A stretch of 64,000 bases of DNA. Source: Aminiphilus circumscriptus DSM 16581 (lineage in GTDB: Bacteria; Synergistota; Synergistia; Synergistales; Aminiphilaceae). The notes under the pieces were generated by a model. It saw only the letters and a list, made by a program, of their open reading frames with translations, did not search any database and was not told the origin of the DNA. The position numbers and the translations under genes are program-made. Numbering within the stretch: position 1 is the first letter of the stretch; each line of letters starts with the position of its first letter. The stretch is taken from assembly GCF_000526375.1 (NCBI RefSeq), contig NZ_JAFY01000002.1:992001-1056000 (forward strand), written 5' to 3'. This document shows, one piece after another, positions 38,250 through 47,009 of the stretch.

Positions 38250-39374
38250 CTATTTTCCGACGAGAAGGAGTCCACCGGCGAGGGCGGTGAGAGGTGCCAC
38301 GGTAACCAGGCCGAAGCTGCCCACGAGGGTGTTGAGGATCTCCGCCGCCACGTACTGCATGTTCAGGATGTTCGCCAGGGGAATTCCCTGGGCGATGAAG
38401 GCCATGAGCAGGCTCGAATAGCTTCCCGTGTAGGCCAGGAGGAGTGTTGTCGTCATGGTGCCCACCACGGCGCGTCCCACGGAAAAGCCTGAGAGAACGA
38501 GCTCTTTTCTGGTGATGTTCGGATTCTTGCTTCGAATCTCCGTCATGGCCGCTGCCACATCCATGGCGAGATCCATGACGGCTCCGGAAGAGGCGAGAAA
38601 AATTCCCCCGAGGAAGATCTTTGTCAAGTCCAGATGGGCGAAACCGCTGTAGAGAAGTGTCTCCGAGAAGGGTTTCACCGCGCCGTGAATGCGAAAGGCG
38701 GAGCCGAAGACAAGAGCGAGGACGCAGGTGATGCCGATTCCAGCCATGGAGCCCGCGAAAGCCACCGCGCCGCGTCTGTTCATGCCTCCCACGAGAAGGA
38801 TGATGGCTGCCGTGAGAGCCGCCACGACCCCCAGAGAGGTGAGGACCGGATCCCATCCCCGCAACATCCCGGGCAGGAAGACCTTCCAGATCATCAGAGC
38901 AGTGAAGAGAAAGGACAGAAGCGCCTTCGCTCCGGTCCATCCCGCGAAGACCAGAAGGAAAAGACTGAACAGAGCCAGAACGACTAGTTCGATGTCCATG
39001 CGATAGAAATCCAGCACGTTCGCCTTGGCGACGGCACTGCCGCTCTCGTCGGGATCCAGGACGACGAAGGCCTTGTCCCCGGGCGCGAAAACCTTGTCCA
39101 ACTCCAGTCGCCCCATGAGGTGATTCACTGCCTCCAGTTCCTGCCCGGCGAAACGGCCTGAAAGAACGCGGATGGTGAGTCCCTGATCGCCGGTTCGGAC
39201 AATGCTGAACTGCCGCATGTTCGAATCGTCGGTTTGGAGGATCAGCGCTTTTTCTCGTTCGGCTCCGCCCGTTCCTTCGGAACGCCCCCCGAATCCCGAG
39301 GGCAGAAGGGCGAGTCCGGCAGTGAGCAGCGCCAGAAAAAGCACGAAGAGCATGTCCTTTCGCGTGGTTCCCAC
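38250..39374 (-). CDS. YibE/F-family multi-pass membrane protein
   Basis: GTG 39374 behind GGGAGGGAT; 374 residues. A signal-anchor helix (MLFVLFLALLTAGLALL), an extracytoplasmic beta domain of ~90 residues, then seven or more membrane helices with the YibE/F signatures LVVLALFSLFLLVFAGWTGA, FLGGIFLASSGAVMDLAMDV and TMTTTLLLAYTGSYSSLLMAF. The family is widespread and functionally unassigned, with a suggested role in transport or in regulating the membrane. The phosphatase gene is upstream on the same strand, but a long hairpin (39408-39451) and a MITE copy lie between. Confidence 0.9.
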   Translation of the reverse strand: MGTTRKDMLFVLFLALLTAGLALLPSGFGGRSEGTGGAEREKALILQTDDSNMRQFSIVRTGDQGLTIRVLSGRFAGQELEAVNHLMGRLELDKVFAPGDKAFVVLDPDESGSAVAKANVLDFYRMDIELVVLALFSLFLLVFAGWTGAKALLSFLFTALMIWKVFLPGMLRGWDPVLTSLGVVAALTAAIILLVGGMNRRGAVAFAGSMAGIGITCVLALVFGSAFRIHGAVKPFSETLLYSGFAHLDLTKIFLGGIFLASSGAVMDLAMDVAAAMTEIRSKNPNITRKELVLSGFSVGRAVVGTMTTTLLLAYTGSYSSLLMAFIAQGIPLANILNMQYVAAEILNTLVGSFGLVTVAPLTALAGGLLLVGK

Positions 39375-39407
39375 GAAGCGATCCCTCCCGGAGAGTGGAT
39401 GTAACCG

Positions 39408-39451
39408 AAGGACGGCCCGAAGGCGACGTTCGATGCCTTTGGGCCGTCCTT
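39408..39451. other. Long stable hairpin upstream of YibE/F gene
   Basis: A 17-bp stem (39408-39424 with 39435-39451, one G-U pair) around a 10-base loop. It lies 34 bases upstream of the YibE/F start and downstream of the phosphatase on that strand, so it may end the phosphatase transcript or fold in the YibE/F leader. The rest of 39375-39579 has no certain gene. Confidence 0.6.
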
Positions 39452-39579
39452 TCGTCTGTCGTTATTGCGTTTGGTTGTTCCTTCTCCACCCGGGTGGCCT
39501 TTTCGGCGCCGGAGGGAGGAAGGTGCGTCGTTTTGTTTTCGGGGAGCGGTGGAGCTCCCTTCGAGCGACCGGCTAGTTA

Positions 39580-39682
39580 GGGAATCTCTGAATAAGGCTG
39601 CGTCAGCCCCGCAGGGCGCCTCGCAGAGCCTGATGCGACCCGAATCTCAAGAGAAAGCGAAAGGCCTTTATTCAAAGCTTCC
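39580..39682. mobile_element. MITE-like repeat, copy 1 (103 bp)
   Basis: Nearly the same sequence as 50882-50994. Ends are imperfect inverted repeats (GGGAATCTCTGAATAAGGC against the complement of GCCTTTATTCAAAGCTTCC), and the interior can fold on itself (GCGTCAG with CTGATGC). It is flanked by a TTA duplication (39577-39579 and 39683-39685). The right TTA is the complement of the TAA stop of the phosphatase gene. Confidence 0.8.
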
Positions 39683-41242
39683 TTAGTGCTTCACGCCAAG
39701 GATGGACATGGTCTTCCAGGCCACGTCGGTGTTGTCATAGTAGCCGAGGAAAAGTTCCGCGCCCACACCCATGGCGAAGAGAGGAACGGGAATTCCCGTG
39801 TGGGCGTAGGATGTCCAGCCGATGCCCGCCTTCTGGTTCAGAATATGGGTCGTCTTGACAGTGAGGGGCTCGTAGCCGCCGTAGAGAAGATAGGTCTGCT
39901 CGTCCTTGGAGCGCTCCTGCTCACCCTTCATGCTCCGGGCAAAGGCATCCTGAAGCTGCTGGAGTTCGAGTTCGGAGAGATTCATGGCGAGAAGCTTTTT
40001 CGCCTCTTTGTCGCCGCCCTTGGCCTTTTCTTCCAGCGTCTTCGCTTCGTCGGCGGGCAGGTTGGTGAGGCCGAAGACTTCCGTGATCTGGGGGAAGAAT
40101 GCGTCGAAGGAGGCCTTGTCGGGGGCGTTGTTCTTTCTGAAGTCCGCCACGCGCTTGTCGAAGGCGAGGTAGGATTCCTTCTGGAAGCCGATCTTGTTGA
40201 AGAAAGTCTCGTACTGAGTTCCGGCGAAGCCGATGCTCATGCCGCCCGTCTCGTGGTCTCCCACAACGACGATGAGCGTCTCGTTGGGATGCTTTTCCGC
40301 GAAGAGCACCGCTTCCTGCACTGCGTCGGCAAAGGCGAAGGTGTCCTGAATGGCCGTGGCGGCGTCATTGGCGTGGCAGGCCCAGTCGATCTTGCCTCCC
40401 TCGACCATCATGAAGAAACCCTTGGGGTTGTCGAGAAGCTCAATGGCCTTTTTCGTGAACTCCGCGAGAGAAAGTTCCTTATCGGTACGGTCGATGTCGT
40501 AGGGCATGGCGCTGTCCGCGTCGAGAACGGGGTTTACCGCGATGATCTTTCCGTCGCCGGGCTTGAGGGCCAGGATCTCCTCCCGGGTTCGGACGACCTT
40601 GTATCCCTTGGAGGCAGCCAGTTCGTACGCGTCGGGCTGGGGTTCCTCCTTCTTGTTGCCCTTGGCCTTGTGAATGCCGCCGCCGCCGAAGAAGTCGAAA
40701 TTGCTATCGAACATCTGGAGCGCGATGCCGTAGTAGTCGTTCCGGGAAGGGACGGAGGCGTAGAAGGATGCGGGGGTTGCGTGGTTCAGCGACACGGAGG
40801 TGAGAATGCCTACCTTCTGTCCCTTGTCGCGGGCCATCTGGGCTACGGTGGTGAATTTCTTTGTCTTGCCGGGATCCATGCCGATAACACCGTTGTCCGT
40901 CTTGTAGCCCGAGGCCAGTGATGTCGCCGCAGGGGCCGAATCGGTGATGAAGGAGTTCGACGAATAGGTAGTGATCATGCCCTGAACGGGGAACTGGGTG
41001 AAGGAAAGTTTCTTGATGCTGGGATTGGCGTTGCCGCCCTCGACGGAACCTGACCCGCGGTAGATTTCCGCGGCGTTCACCTGCTGCAGAGCCATGCCGT
41101 CACCGATGAACAGAAAGACATACTTGGCCTGCTCGCCTTTCCACTCGTTGTTCGTCGTCTGCCCCGAAGCCCCCCATGCGGCTCCGCAGAGCAGAAACAT
41201 CGTTGCCATCACCACGCCGATTCCCTTGAGATGTCGCTTCAC
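39683..41242 (-). CDS. Exported alkaline phosphatase (PhoA-type)
   Basis: Start taken as GTG 41242 (MKRHLKGIG...), eight bases after GAGGAGGG; a farther upstream frame lacks a site. 519 residues. Signal peptide to about residue 25 (VVMATMFLLCGAAWGAS). Alkaline phosphatase superfamily metal and catalytic residues are present: FLFIGDGMALQQ, the nucleophile Ser in SFITDSAPAATSLASGYKT, VGDHETGGMSIGF and SYAHTGIPVPLFAMG. A helical insertion (~residues 355-450) rich in Lys and Glu is unusual. It releases phosphate from monoesters in the periplasm. MITE copy 1 is inserted right at its stop codon. Confidence 0.92.
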   Translation of the reverse strand: MKRHLKGIGVVMATMFLLCGAAWGASGQTTNNEWKGEQAKYVFLFIGDGMALQQVNAAEIYRGSGSVEGGNANPSIKKLSFTQFPVQGMITTYSSNSFITDSAPAATSLASGYKTDNGVIGMDPGKTKKFTTVAQMARDKGQKVGILTSVSLNHATPASFYASVPSRNDYYGIALQMFDSNFDFFGGGGIHKAKGNKKEEPQPDAYELAASKGYKVVRTREEILALKPGDGKIIAVNPVLDADSAMPYDIDRTDKELSLAEFTKKAIELLDNPKGFFMMVEGGKIDWACHANDAATAIQDTFAFADAVQEAVLFAEKHPNETLIVVVGDHETGGMSIGFAGTQYETFFNKIGFQKESYLAFDKRVADFRKNNAPDKASFDAFFPQITEVFGLTNLPADEAKTLEEKAKGGDKEAKKLLAMNLSELELQQLQDAFARSMKGEQERSKDEQTYLLYGGYEPLTVKTTHILNQKAGIGWTSYAHTGIPVPLFAMGVGAELFLGYYDNTDVAWKTMSILGVKH

Positions 41243-41419
41243 TACGCTCACCCTCCTCAAAATGGTTGTTCGGGAAAAGCGTACCAGCGCCATGTAACAA
41301 GGCCGAGAAAAAACCGTGTCATTTGTCCGATGGATTTACACTTCAACCGCAACAAGGGTGAGGTACGTTGAAAATATCGGACACCAAAGTTACTATCCAA
41401 CCAAAACGGAGGTGTCTGA

Positions 41420-41737
41420 ATGGCAAAGAACGCAACGAACGGTCGCTATTCGAAAGAATTTCGGCATGAAGCCGTCAACATGATCATTGAAGGCGGCTTG
41501 ACAGCATATGAAGCATCGCGTCAACTCTCCCTGCCCAAGTCGACCCTGGAAAACTGGGTGAGAGCGTACAAGGCCGGAAAACTTTCCGATATTGGCGGCG
41601 AGCAGCGGCCTCTCACTCAGGTTGAGGAGGAGCTTGAGCGCGTCAAACGAGAGCTTGCTCAAGTAAAACAGGAGCGCGATATCTTAAAAAAAGCCGCAGC
41701 GTACTTTGCCTGGGAGTCGCTGCCCGGTACGCGGTAA
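41420..41737 (+). CDS. IS3-family transposase OrfA
   Basis: 105 codons from ATG 41420 behind ACGGAGGTG. Helix-turn-helix of the IS3/IS911 OrfA type: YSKEFRHEAVNMIIEGGLTA, YEASRQLSLPKSTLENWVRA, and a C-terminal leucine-zipper-like coiled coil (LERVKRELAQVKQERDILKKAAAYF). An A7G slippery stretch (41686-41693), the usual site of -1 frameshifting into orfB, lies 42 bases before its stop. The reading frame is intact, but the partner is destroyed. Confidence 0.88.
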   Translation: MAKNATNGRYSKEFRHEAVNMIIEGGLTAYEASRQLSLPKSTLENWVRAYKAGKLSDIGGEQRPLTQVEEELERVKRELAQVKQERDILKKAAAYFAWESLPGTR

Positions 41738-42060
41738 TCAGGCGGTTTCGATCGAAGTATCCGGTTCCTCGGCTATGTCGGGTTCTGGAGGTTTCAACCA
41801 GTGGCTACTACGCCTGGCTGAAACGACCGGATTCTCCCCGGAATCAAGAGGAAAAACGGCTCGAACTCGAAATCATAGCGGCTCATAAAAGAACGGAAGA
41901 AACCTACGGTCCGGAACGTCTGCAGAAAGAGCTTGCCTGCCACGGCGTTCACATTGGAGTTCACCGGATCAAACGGATTCGCAGGAAACTGGGGCTTCGC
42001 TGCAAACAGGTCAAAACGTTCGAGGCAACCACAAGCTGCCGGTTGCCACAAATCTTTTAG
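41692..42060 (+). pseudogene. IS3-family OrfB remnant (catalytic core missing)
   Basis: Read in the -1 frame from the A7G site: residues such as RYAVIRRFRSKYPVPRLC, VSTSGYYAWLKRPDSP, and the HTH_21 segment TYGPERLQKELACHGVHIG are typical of the OrfB N-terminus. At FEATTSCRLPQIF the frame stops; pieces of the following sequence (LPVATNLLE, EQNFVT) appear in the other two frames, so small frameshifts precede the loss of the whole integrase core. Confidence 0.75.
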
Positions 42061-42160
42061 AATAGAACAAAACTTTGTCACGGGAAGGACCAGGGGCCCG
42101 ACAGAGGACCCTTTTGAACATCCGGACAGAGCACAACCCTGAACGAGGCGGGAAACGACG

Positions 42161-43615
42161 ATGACTCCCAAAGAAACGGGCTCGACGGAACGACACGGCG
42201 AAACGGAGAAGACGGCTCCTCCGGGGCGGGCGCGGGAGAGTGCGCCGCCGGGTGTGGAGGCGGTGCGGCGGGGAGAACGAAGCAGCAGGCGATGCGGACG
42301 GACAATGACGGCCTATGAGGCGGCGTCGGACACCCCGGCGGAGTGCGCCTGCGGTGCCGGCAACGCGGACGGAACGGGGCCGTCCGGGTTGGACTCCCGG
42401 AATTTCCGGGATGCTGTGGAAGGTGGCGCCGGGATGTCTTCGGGCGGCCCTTCCGGCGAGGCCCTTCCGTCCTTCGAGGGGTGCGACCCCGCCTGCCTCG
42501 GATGCCTCGCGGGGCGGCTTTCTTCCGCCGCGTTGGAAGAGCGTAAGGTCGCCCGGGCGCGCCGGGCTCTCGCTCCCTGGGCGGAACGCCTGGCTCCGCT
42601 GGTGACGGCCCCACCGGAGCGGCAGCTCGCCTACCGGGACCGGGTTGCCCTTGCGGCGCGCCACGACCCCGAGGCGGGGTGGCGCTTCGGCATGGAGGGG
42701 ACCGCCGACCGTCGCGACGCACATCGGCGGGCCGGCGGGAGCCGCGCACGCCCTTTCGTCTCGTTGATGGACTGCCCGCTCCATTCCCTCCGGGTGAAGG
42801 CGGTGCTGCGCCTCCTCGGCGACGCCCTCTCCGCTGCGGACCCCGGAGGAGCGCTGCCTCTGGCCTTCGTCGTCCTCTCGGGCGGGCAGGCCACGCTCGT
42901 TCTCAAGAGCGCCCGCGATCCCGGCGACGCGGCCCTGGGGCTTCCGCGGCTCCGGGATTCCCTCGCGGCGGCGGGCGGAGACGGGCTCTGGCTGCACCTG
43001 CATCCCGCGGCGGGGGTGCGCCTTTTCGCCAGGAACGGGTGGCGCCTTCTCTGGGGAACGCCCCGCTCCAGGGACGAGCGGGGGCTGCGCCACGGTCCGA
43101 CGGCCTTCGCCCAGCTTCTTCCGGAGCTGCACGATGCGTCCCTCGCGGCGGCGGCGGACTTTCTCCGTCCCGAGCCCGGGGACCGCGTGGCGGACCTCTA
43201 CTGCGGCATCGGGGCGAGCCTCGCCCTGTGGCGCGCCCGGGGCGCCGAAGCCCTCGGCGTGGAGACCTCCCGAGAGGCCCTCGACTGCGCCGCCAAGAAC
43301 GCCCCGGGGATCACGCTCCTGCGCGGAACCTGCGCGGCGCGCCTTCCCCAGATCCGTCCGTGGCTGGAGGCGGCGCCTCCCGACCGGCGCCTCGTCTACG
43401 CAAATCCCCCCCGGTCCGGGCTCGAACCGGGCCTTGCGGAGGGGCTCGCCGCCTGTCGCCCCCAGCGCATGGCCTACCTGGCCTGCAGTCCCGGCACGCT
43501 CGCCCGGGATCTGCGCCTCTTCGAGGCGCTGGGCTTCGGCGTGGCGCGCCTTCTCCCCTACGACTTCTTTCCCCGCACCGACGCCGTGGAGGTGCTGGCC
43601 CTGCTGGAGCGCTGA
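42161..43615 (+). CDS. Class I SAM RNA (uracil-5-)-methyltransferase, TrmA/RlmC/RlmD family
   Basis: Longest frame starts at ATG 42161; the first ~105 residues are low-complexity (Gly, Arg, Glu), so the real start may be ATG 42305 or 42434. The conserved part has a Cys cluster (GCDPACLGC, and DCPLHS later) like the [4Fe-4S] site of RlmC/RlmD; SAM motif VADLYCGIGASLALW; catalytic NPPRSGLEPG and YLACSPGTLARDL with the Cys nucleophile; and the end signature FFPRTDAVEVLALLE. It would methylate C5 of uracil in 23S rRNA or tRNA. RNA target and exact subfamily unclear. Confidence 0.85.
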   Translation: MTPKETGSTERHGETEKTAPPGRARESAPPGVEAVRRGERSSRRCGRTMTAYEAASDTPAECACGAGNADGTGPSGLDSRNFRDAVEGGAGMSSGGPSGEALPSFEGCDPACLGCLAGRLSSAALEERKVARARRALAPWAERLAPLVTAPPERQLAYRDRVALAARHDPEAGWRFGMEGTADRRDAHRRAGGSRARPFVSLMDCPLHSLRVKAVLRLLGDALSAADPGGALPLAFVVLSGGQATLVLKSARDPGDAALGLPRLRDSLAAAGGDGLWLHLHPAAGVRLFARNGWRLLWGTPRSRDERGLRHGPTAFAQLLPELHDASLAAAADFLRPEPGDRVADLYCGIGASLALWRARGAEALGVETSREALDCAAKNAPGITLLRGTCAARLPQIRPWLEAAPPDRRLVYANPPRSGLEPGLAEGLAACRPQRMAYLACSPGTLARDLRLFEALGFGVARLLPYDFFPRTDAVEVLALLER

Positions 43616-43963
43616 GAAAGCGTCGCTTCCTCCAGATGGCCGTCCCCTTGCGAAACAGGTCCTCGATGGCGGTACGCGTGGCTGCCGCCTTCATCCGGAG
43701 TGTGGCGAGAAGATCCCCGAACAGCGCTTCCCGTCGCGTTTCTGCCTCCTCGAGCGAGTCCGGCCCCAGGTCCAGATGGATTCCAGCGAAGGAAAAGCCC
43801 GAGAAGAAGCGGAGCAGGCTGAACAGGTCGTTCCGTGAGGCGGAGAGAATCCACTCGGGGTCGCCGTGAGCAGCAGCAGAAGCAGAGGTGCGGGAGCGCA
43901 ACGCCGTGCGCCGCGTGCGAGTGCGAAGCCCGGCGGGTCCTGTCCCATTCCGGCCATGTCCAC
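43602..43963 (-). pseudogene. Possible frameshifted small gene of unknown family
   Basis: A good ribosome site (GGAAGGAG) precedes GTG 43963 and a frame reading [18 protein letters not shown]. Protein-like sequence then continues in another frame ([57 protein letters not shown]), suggesting one shift near 43900. The end cannot be fixed, because the second frame stays open into the antisense of the methyltransferase. Not recognised. The rest of 43616-44291 shows nothing else. Confidence 0.3.
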
Positions 43964-44291
43964 GAACACTCCTTCCTCCGCGGGGGCGGTGGGTGGAGCC
44001 TTTCAGAGTGCATGCTACGCAAAAAAAGCGTTTTCACAAGCGTTTCGGAAGATTCTTCCGCTCCGGAATTCCCTGCGGCCGGACAGGGCGGGTGTGACCC
44101 GCTTGTGGAACCCCGCGCCGGAGAAGGCCGGAGAACGGGGCCAGAAACCCTGCCGAAGAAGTCCCGTCTGGTCCGTTCCAGATGTGTTCCGAAAGAGCCC
44201 GTTCCTGGTACTTTTCCCTCCGTGCCGTCCCGGAGAGAATGGGGTGCGTGACGGGCCCGTCGCGCAAGACAGATCCGAGAGGAGCGACGTG

Positions 44292-45338
44292 ATGATGAAC
44301 CTGAACGTACATGCGCGGGAAGAGCGGAACGGCGGCGCGGCGGGTGACGCAGGCATGGGTGGAGATGGAGATGCGGCAGTGCCGCGGGCGGCGCGATGCG
44401 ACGCGTACCCCTCCGGAAACGGGCGCCCCGGAGAGGACGATCCGTCGCCTCCCCGGGTGCGCCGGGGAACGGAGACGCTCAAGGAGGGATTGGCCCGCAT
44501 GCAGGTGGGGGGCGTCATCATGGACGTGACGAACGCCGAGCAGGCCCGCATCGCCGAGAGCGCCGGAGCGGTGGCGGTCATGGCGCTGGACAGGGTTCCC
44601 TCGGAACTCCGCAAGGCCGGGGGTGTGGCCCGCATGGCCGCTCCGGAGCGCATTCTGGAGATCCGGGAGGCCGTCTCCATTCCCGTCATGGCCAAGGCGC
44701 GGATTGGCCACTTTGTGGAGGCGCAGATTCTCGAAGCCCTCGGCGTGGACTGCATCGACGAGAGCGAGGTCCTCACCCCCGCGGACGAGGAGGTGCACAT
44801 CGACAAGCATGCCTTCTCGGTGCCCTTCGTCTGCGGCTGCCGGAATCTCGGCGAGGCTCTGCGGCGCATCGCCGAAGGAGCGGCCATGATTCGCACCAAG
44901 GGAGAGGCGGGAACGGGAAACGTGGTGGAGGCGGTGCGCCATGTCCGGGCCGTCGCCAGGGACCTGCGCCGGGTTCTCGCCGCCGACGGTGAGGAGCTCG
45001 TGTCGCTGGCCCGGGAACTCGGCGTGCCGGTGGCGCAGCTCCTCCGGTGCCGGGAGGCGGGGCGGCTTCCCGTGGTGCAGTTCGCCGCGGGGGGCATCGC
45101 CACGCCCGCGGACGCGGCGCTCATGATGCGGCTGGGGTGCGACGGCGTTTTCGTGGGAAGCGGTATCTTCACCTCCTCGGATCCGCGCCGTCGCGCCGAG
45201 GCCATTGTGGAGGCCGTGGCGCACTACGACGATCCGTCGGTCCTCGCCCGGGTTTCCTCGGGGATCGGCGAGGCCATGGCGGGAACGGACGTGCGCCGTC
45301 TCGCGCCGGAGGAGCGCCTGCAGGAGCGGGGGGTGTGA
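44292..45338 (+). CDS. pdxS: Pyridoxal 5'-phosphate synthase, PdxS subunit (with N-terminal extension)
   Basis: ATG 44292 has GAGAGGAGCG eight bases upstream, giving 348 residues, about 55 more than normal; an in-frame GTG at 44457 would give the usual 293 but has no close ribosome site. The extra part is Gly/Asp/Arg-rich and likely disordered. The TIM barrel is complete: [20 protein letters not shown] (Asp), [15 protein letters not shown] with the ribose-binding Lys, [11 protein letters not shown] with the second Lys, and [16 protein letters not shown] for phosphate. It forms PLP from ribose-5-P, glyceraldehyde-3-P and ammonia from PdxT. Overlaps pdxT by four bases. Confidence 0.95.
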   Translation: MMNLNVHAREERNGGAAGDAGMGGDGDAAVPRAARCDAYPSGNGRPGEDDPSPPRVRRGTETLKEGLARMQVGGVIMDVTNAEQARIAESAGAVAVMALDRVPSELRKAGGVARMAAPERILEIREAVSIPVMAKARIGHFVEAQILEALGVDCIDESEVLTPADEEVHIDKHAFSVPFVCGCRNLGEALRRIAEGAAMIRTKGEAGTGNVVEAVRHVRAVARDLRRVLAADGEELVSLARELGVPVAQLLRCREAGRLPVVQFAAGGIATPADAALMMRLGCDGVFVGSGIFTSSDPRRRAEAIVEAVAHYDDPSVLARVSSGIGEAMAGTDVRRLAPEERLQERGV

Positions 45339-45961
45339 CGGTGCGGATCGGTGTCGTGGCCTTTCAGGGAGCCTGGAGGGAGCATCTCCGTCTGCTGGAG
45401 CGGCTCGGTGCGGAGGGGTTTCCCCTCCGTTCGGGGCCGCTGCCGGAGGATCTGGCTGGGGTGGTGCTCCCCGGCGGGGAGAGCACCGTCATCGGAAGGC
45501 ACCTTGCGGCCTCGGGACTTTCCGCTGCGCTGGCGGCCGGGATCGACGCGGGACTTCCCGCGCTTGGGACCTGCGCCGGGGCCATTCTCCTCGCCCGGCG
45601 CCTGGAGGGACCTGCGCCGGAGGGACGCATCCCCCGCGTGCCTTTTCTGGTCCGCCGCAACGCCTGGGGCGGTGGCGCGCCCCAGAGCGGAACCCAGCGG
45701 GACAGTTTCGAGGGCGTTCTTTCCTGGAACGACGGAAAAAGCTCCCGGGGCGTCTTCATCCGGGCGCCCCGCTTCGACGAGCCGGAGGAGGGCGTGACGG
45801 TGCTCGCTCGCTTCGGGGAAGAACCCGTGGCCCTGCGGTGGCGGAACCTCTTCGTCGCCGCCTTCCACCCCGAACTGGACGGCGGCGGGTCGCTCTATTT
45901 CCTCTTTCTGGACGCCTGTCGCCGCTTCGGGAACAACGCCGCCGTTCCGCGGAGGACGTGA
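45335..45961 (+). CDS. pdxT: Pyridoxal 5'-phosphate synthase, PdxT glutaminase subunit
   Basis: GTG 45335 (GTGA overlap with pdxS); 208 residues. Triad of class I glutaminases: Cys in [12 protein letters not shown], His and Glu in FHPELDGGG; oxyanion and Gln-site motif [11 protein letters not shown]. Starts with [15 protein letters not shown] as in the family. The segment [21 protein letters not shown] has about eight extra residues where PdxT usually reads RNA(F/Y)GRQxDSFE, an insertion near the PdxS interface. It delivers ammonia to PdxS through a channel. Confidence 0.93.
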   Translation: MTVRIGVVAFQGAWREHLRLLERLGAEGFPLRSGPLPEDLAGVVLPGGESTVIGRHLAASGLSAALAAGIDAGLPALGTCAGAILLARRLEGPAPEGRIPRVPFLVRRNAWGGGAPQSGTQRDSFEGVLSWNDGKSSRGVFIRAPRFDEPEEGVTVLARFGEEPVALRWRNLFVAAFHPELDGGGSLYFLFLDACRRFGNNAAVPRRT

Positions 45962-46020
45962 CGGCGGCGTCTCTTCGGTCCGTCGGTCCGTCATCCCGGG
46001 CTTTCGCCAGGGCGTTGCCC

Positions 46021-46932
46021 TCACCGGACGAGGATCTCCCGGGGCGGCCTGAGATCGGCGTGGATGGCGTAGTCGCACCGAAGGGAATCGAAGAAACGGT
46101 CGGGATCCGCCGAAAAGGCCGCAACCCTGTCCAGCAGGTCGATGTCGTTCCTCGAGAGTTCCTCGTCCGTGCAATGCACCAGCCGCCAGGGATGCCACGT
46201 CAGATGTTTTTCGAGACGTACCAGAAAGGGAACGGGTTCGGACTTGTTCAGCGCCGCCACATCGCGCAGAAGGTTTCCCCTGACGAACCACATGCCGTAA
46301 AGGGAATCCAGGCCGAAACGGGTGGGGTCGGCGGAGATGCCGAAGCTGCCGGGATCCCGGCGGCCGTCTCTGCACATGTTCCACGCTTTTCCCCCGGGGA
46401 TGAAGTGCGTGTCGGGCACGTCGAGAGGATCGAAATCCGCACGGAGGAAACTCTGCTGGTAGGGGTCGATCTGGGGATCGACCATGATCCACCGCTCCGT
46501 GCGGTCGCACCAGTATTCGCAGGCCCAATGGTCCTCGTAGCGTCCGGGTACCGCGAAGTAGGTCGCAAAGCCGCAGCGGGCCCGCGCCGGTATGCCCTTT
46601 GCGCGCAGCAGGGCGCACAGGAGAAGGGCGTATTCTCTGCAGCAGGCGATGACCCTCTTTTCCGGCGGGCGGGGAACGGCCGGGGAACGCGGATCCAGGA
46701 CGAAGGCTCTGTCGAGGAGGTCCTCCGCAAAGGCGATGTGCCCCGGGTAGTGTTGCGCCGCCGTTTCCACGGTCCCGTATCTTTCGAGCCACCTGTCGTG
46801 GACGATCAGCCCCTGAACGACCTGGAAGAGTGCCCGCACGTCGTCCGTCAGCCACGCGGCGAGATGGGCGTGCTTTCCGAGACGGGTGGTTTCCGTCGGC
46901 GTCGCGTAGAAGTCGAGAATGTCCTTTTGCAT
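46021..46932 (-). CDS. Transglutaminase-like domain protein
   Basis: ATG 46932; 303 residues, no signal peptide. The papain-like transglutaminase core is visible: Cys in VIACCREYALLLCALLRAKG, followed by IPARARCGFATYF, His in EDHWACEYWCD and Asp in WIMVDPQID. The sequence after it (~170-303) is specific and helical. Bacterial relatives are often cysteine proteases or inactive folds; substrate unknown. It is convergent with pdxT and 78 bases downstream of the EamA remnant on the same strand. Confidence 0.85.
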   Translation of the reverse strand: MQKDILDFYATPTETTRLGKHAHLAAWLTDDVRALFQVVQGLIVHDRWLERYGTVETAAQHYPGHIAFAEDLLDRAFVLDPRSPAVPRPPEKRVIACCREYALLLCALLRAKGIPARARCGFATYFAVPGRYEDHWACEYWCDRTERWIMVDPQIDPYQQSFLRADFDPLDVPDTHFIPGGKAWNMCRDGRRDPGSFGISADPTRFGLDSLYGMWFVRGNLLRDVAALNKSEPVPFLVRLEKHLTWHPWRLVHCTDEELSRNDIDLLDRVAAFSADPDRFFDSLRCDYAIHADLRPPREILVR

Positions 46933-47009
46933 TGCATGATCATTCCTTTCAGCGGAGTGTGAAAAGCGGCGGCGTCACCTGTCGTGCCTTCGCGGACGGA
47001 AACGGTGTC

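Larger units (their letters stand above)
41368..42110 (+). mobile_element. Degraded IS3-family insertion sequence
   Basis: It comprises orfA (41420-41737) and a broken orfB. A possible left end is near 41368 (TTGAAAATATCGGACACC); no matching right end was found. The DDE integrase domain is absent, so the element cannot move by itself. Base composition is less GC-rich than its neighbours, as expected of a transferred element. Confidence 0.7.
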
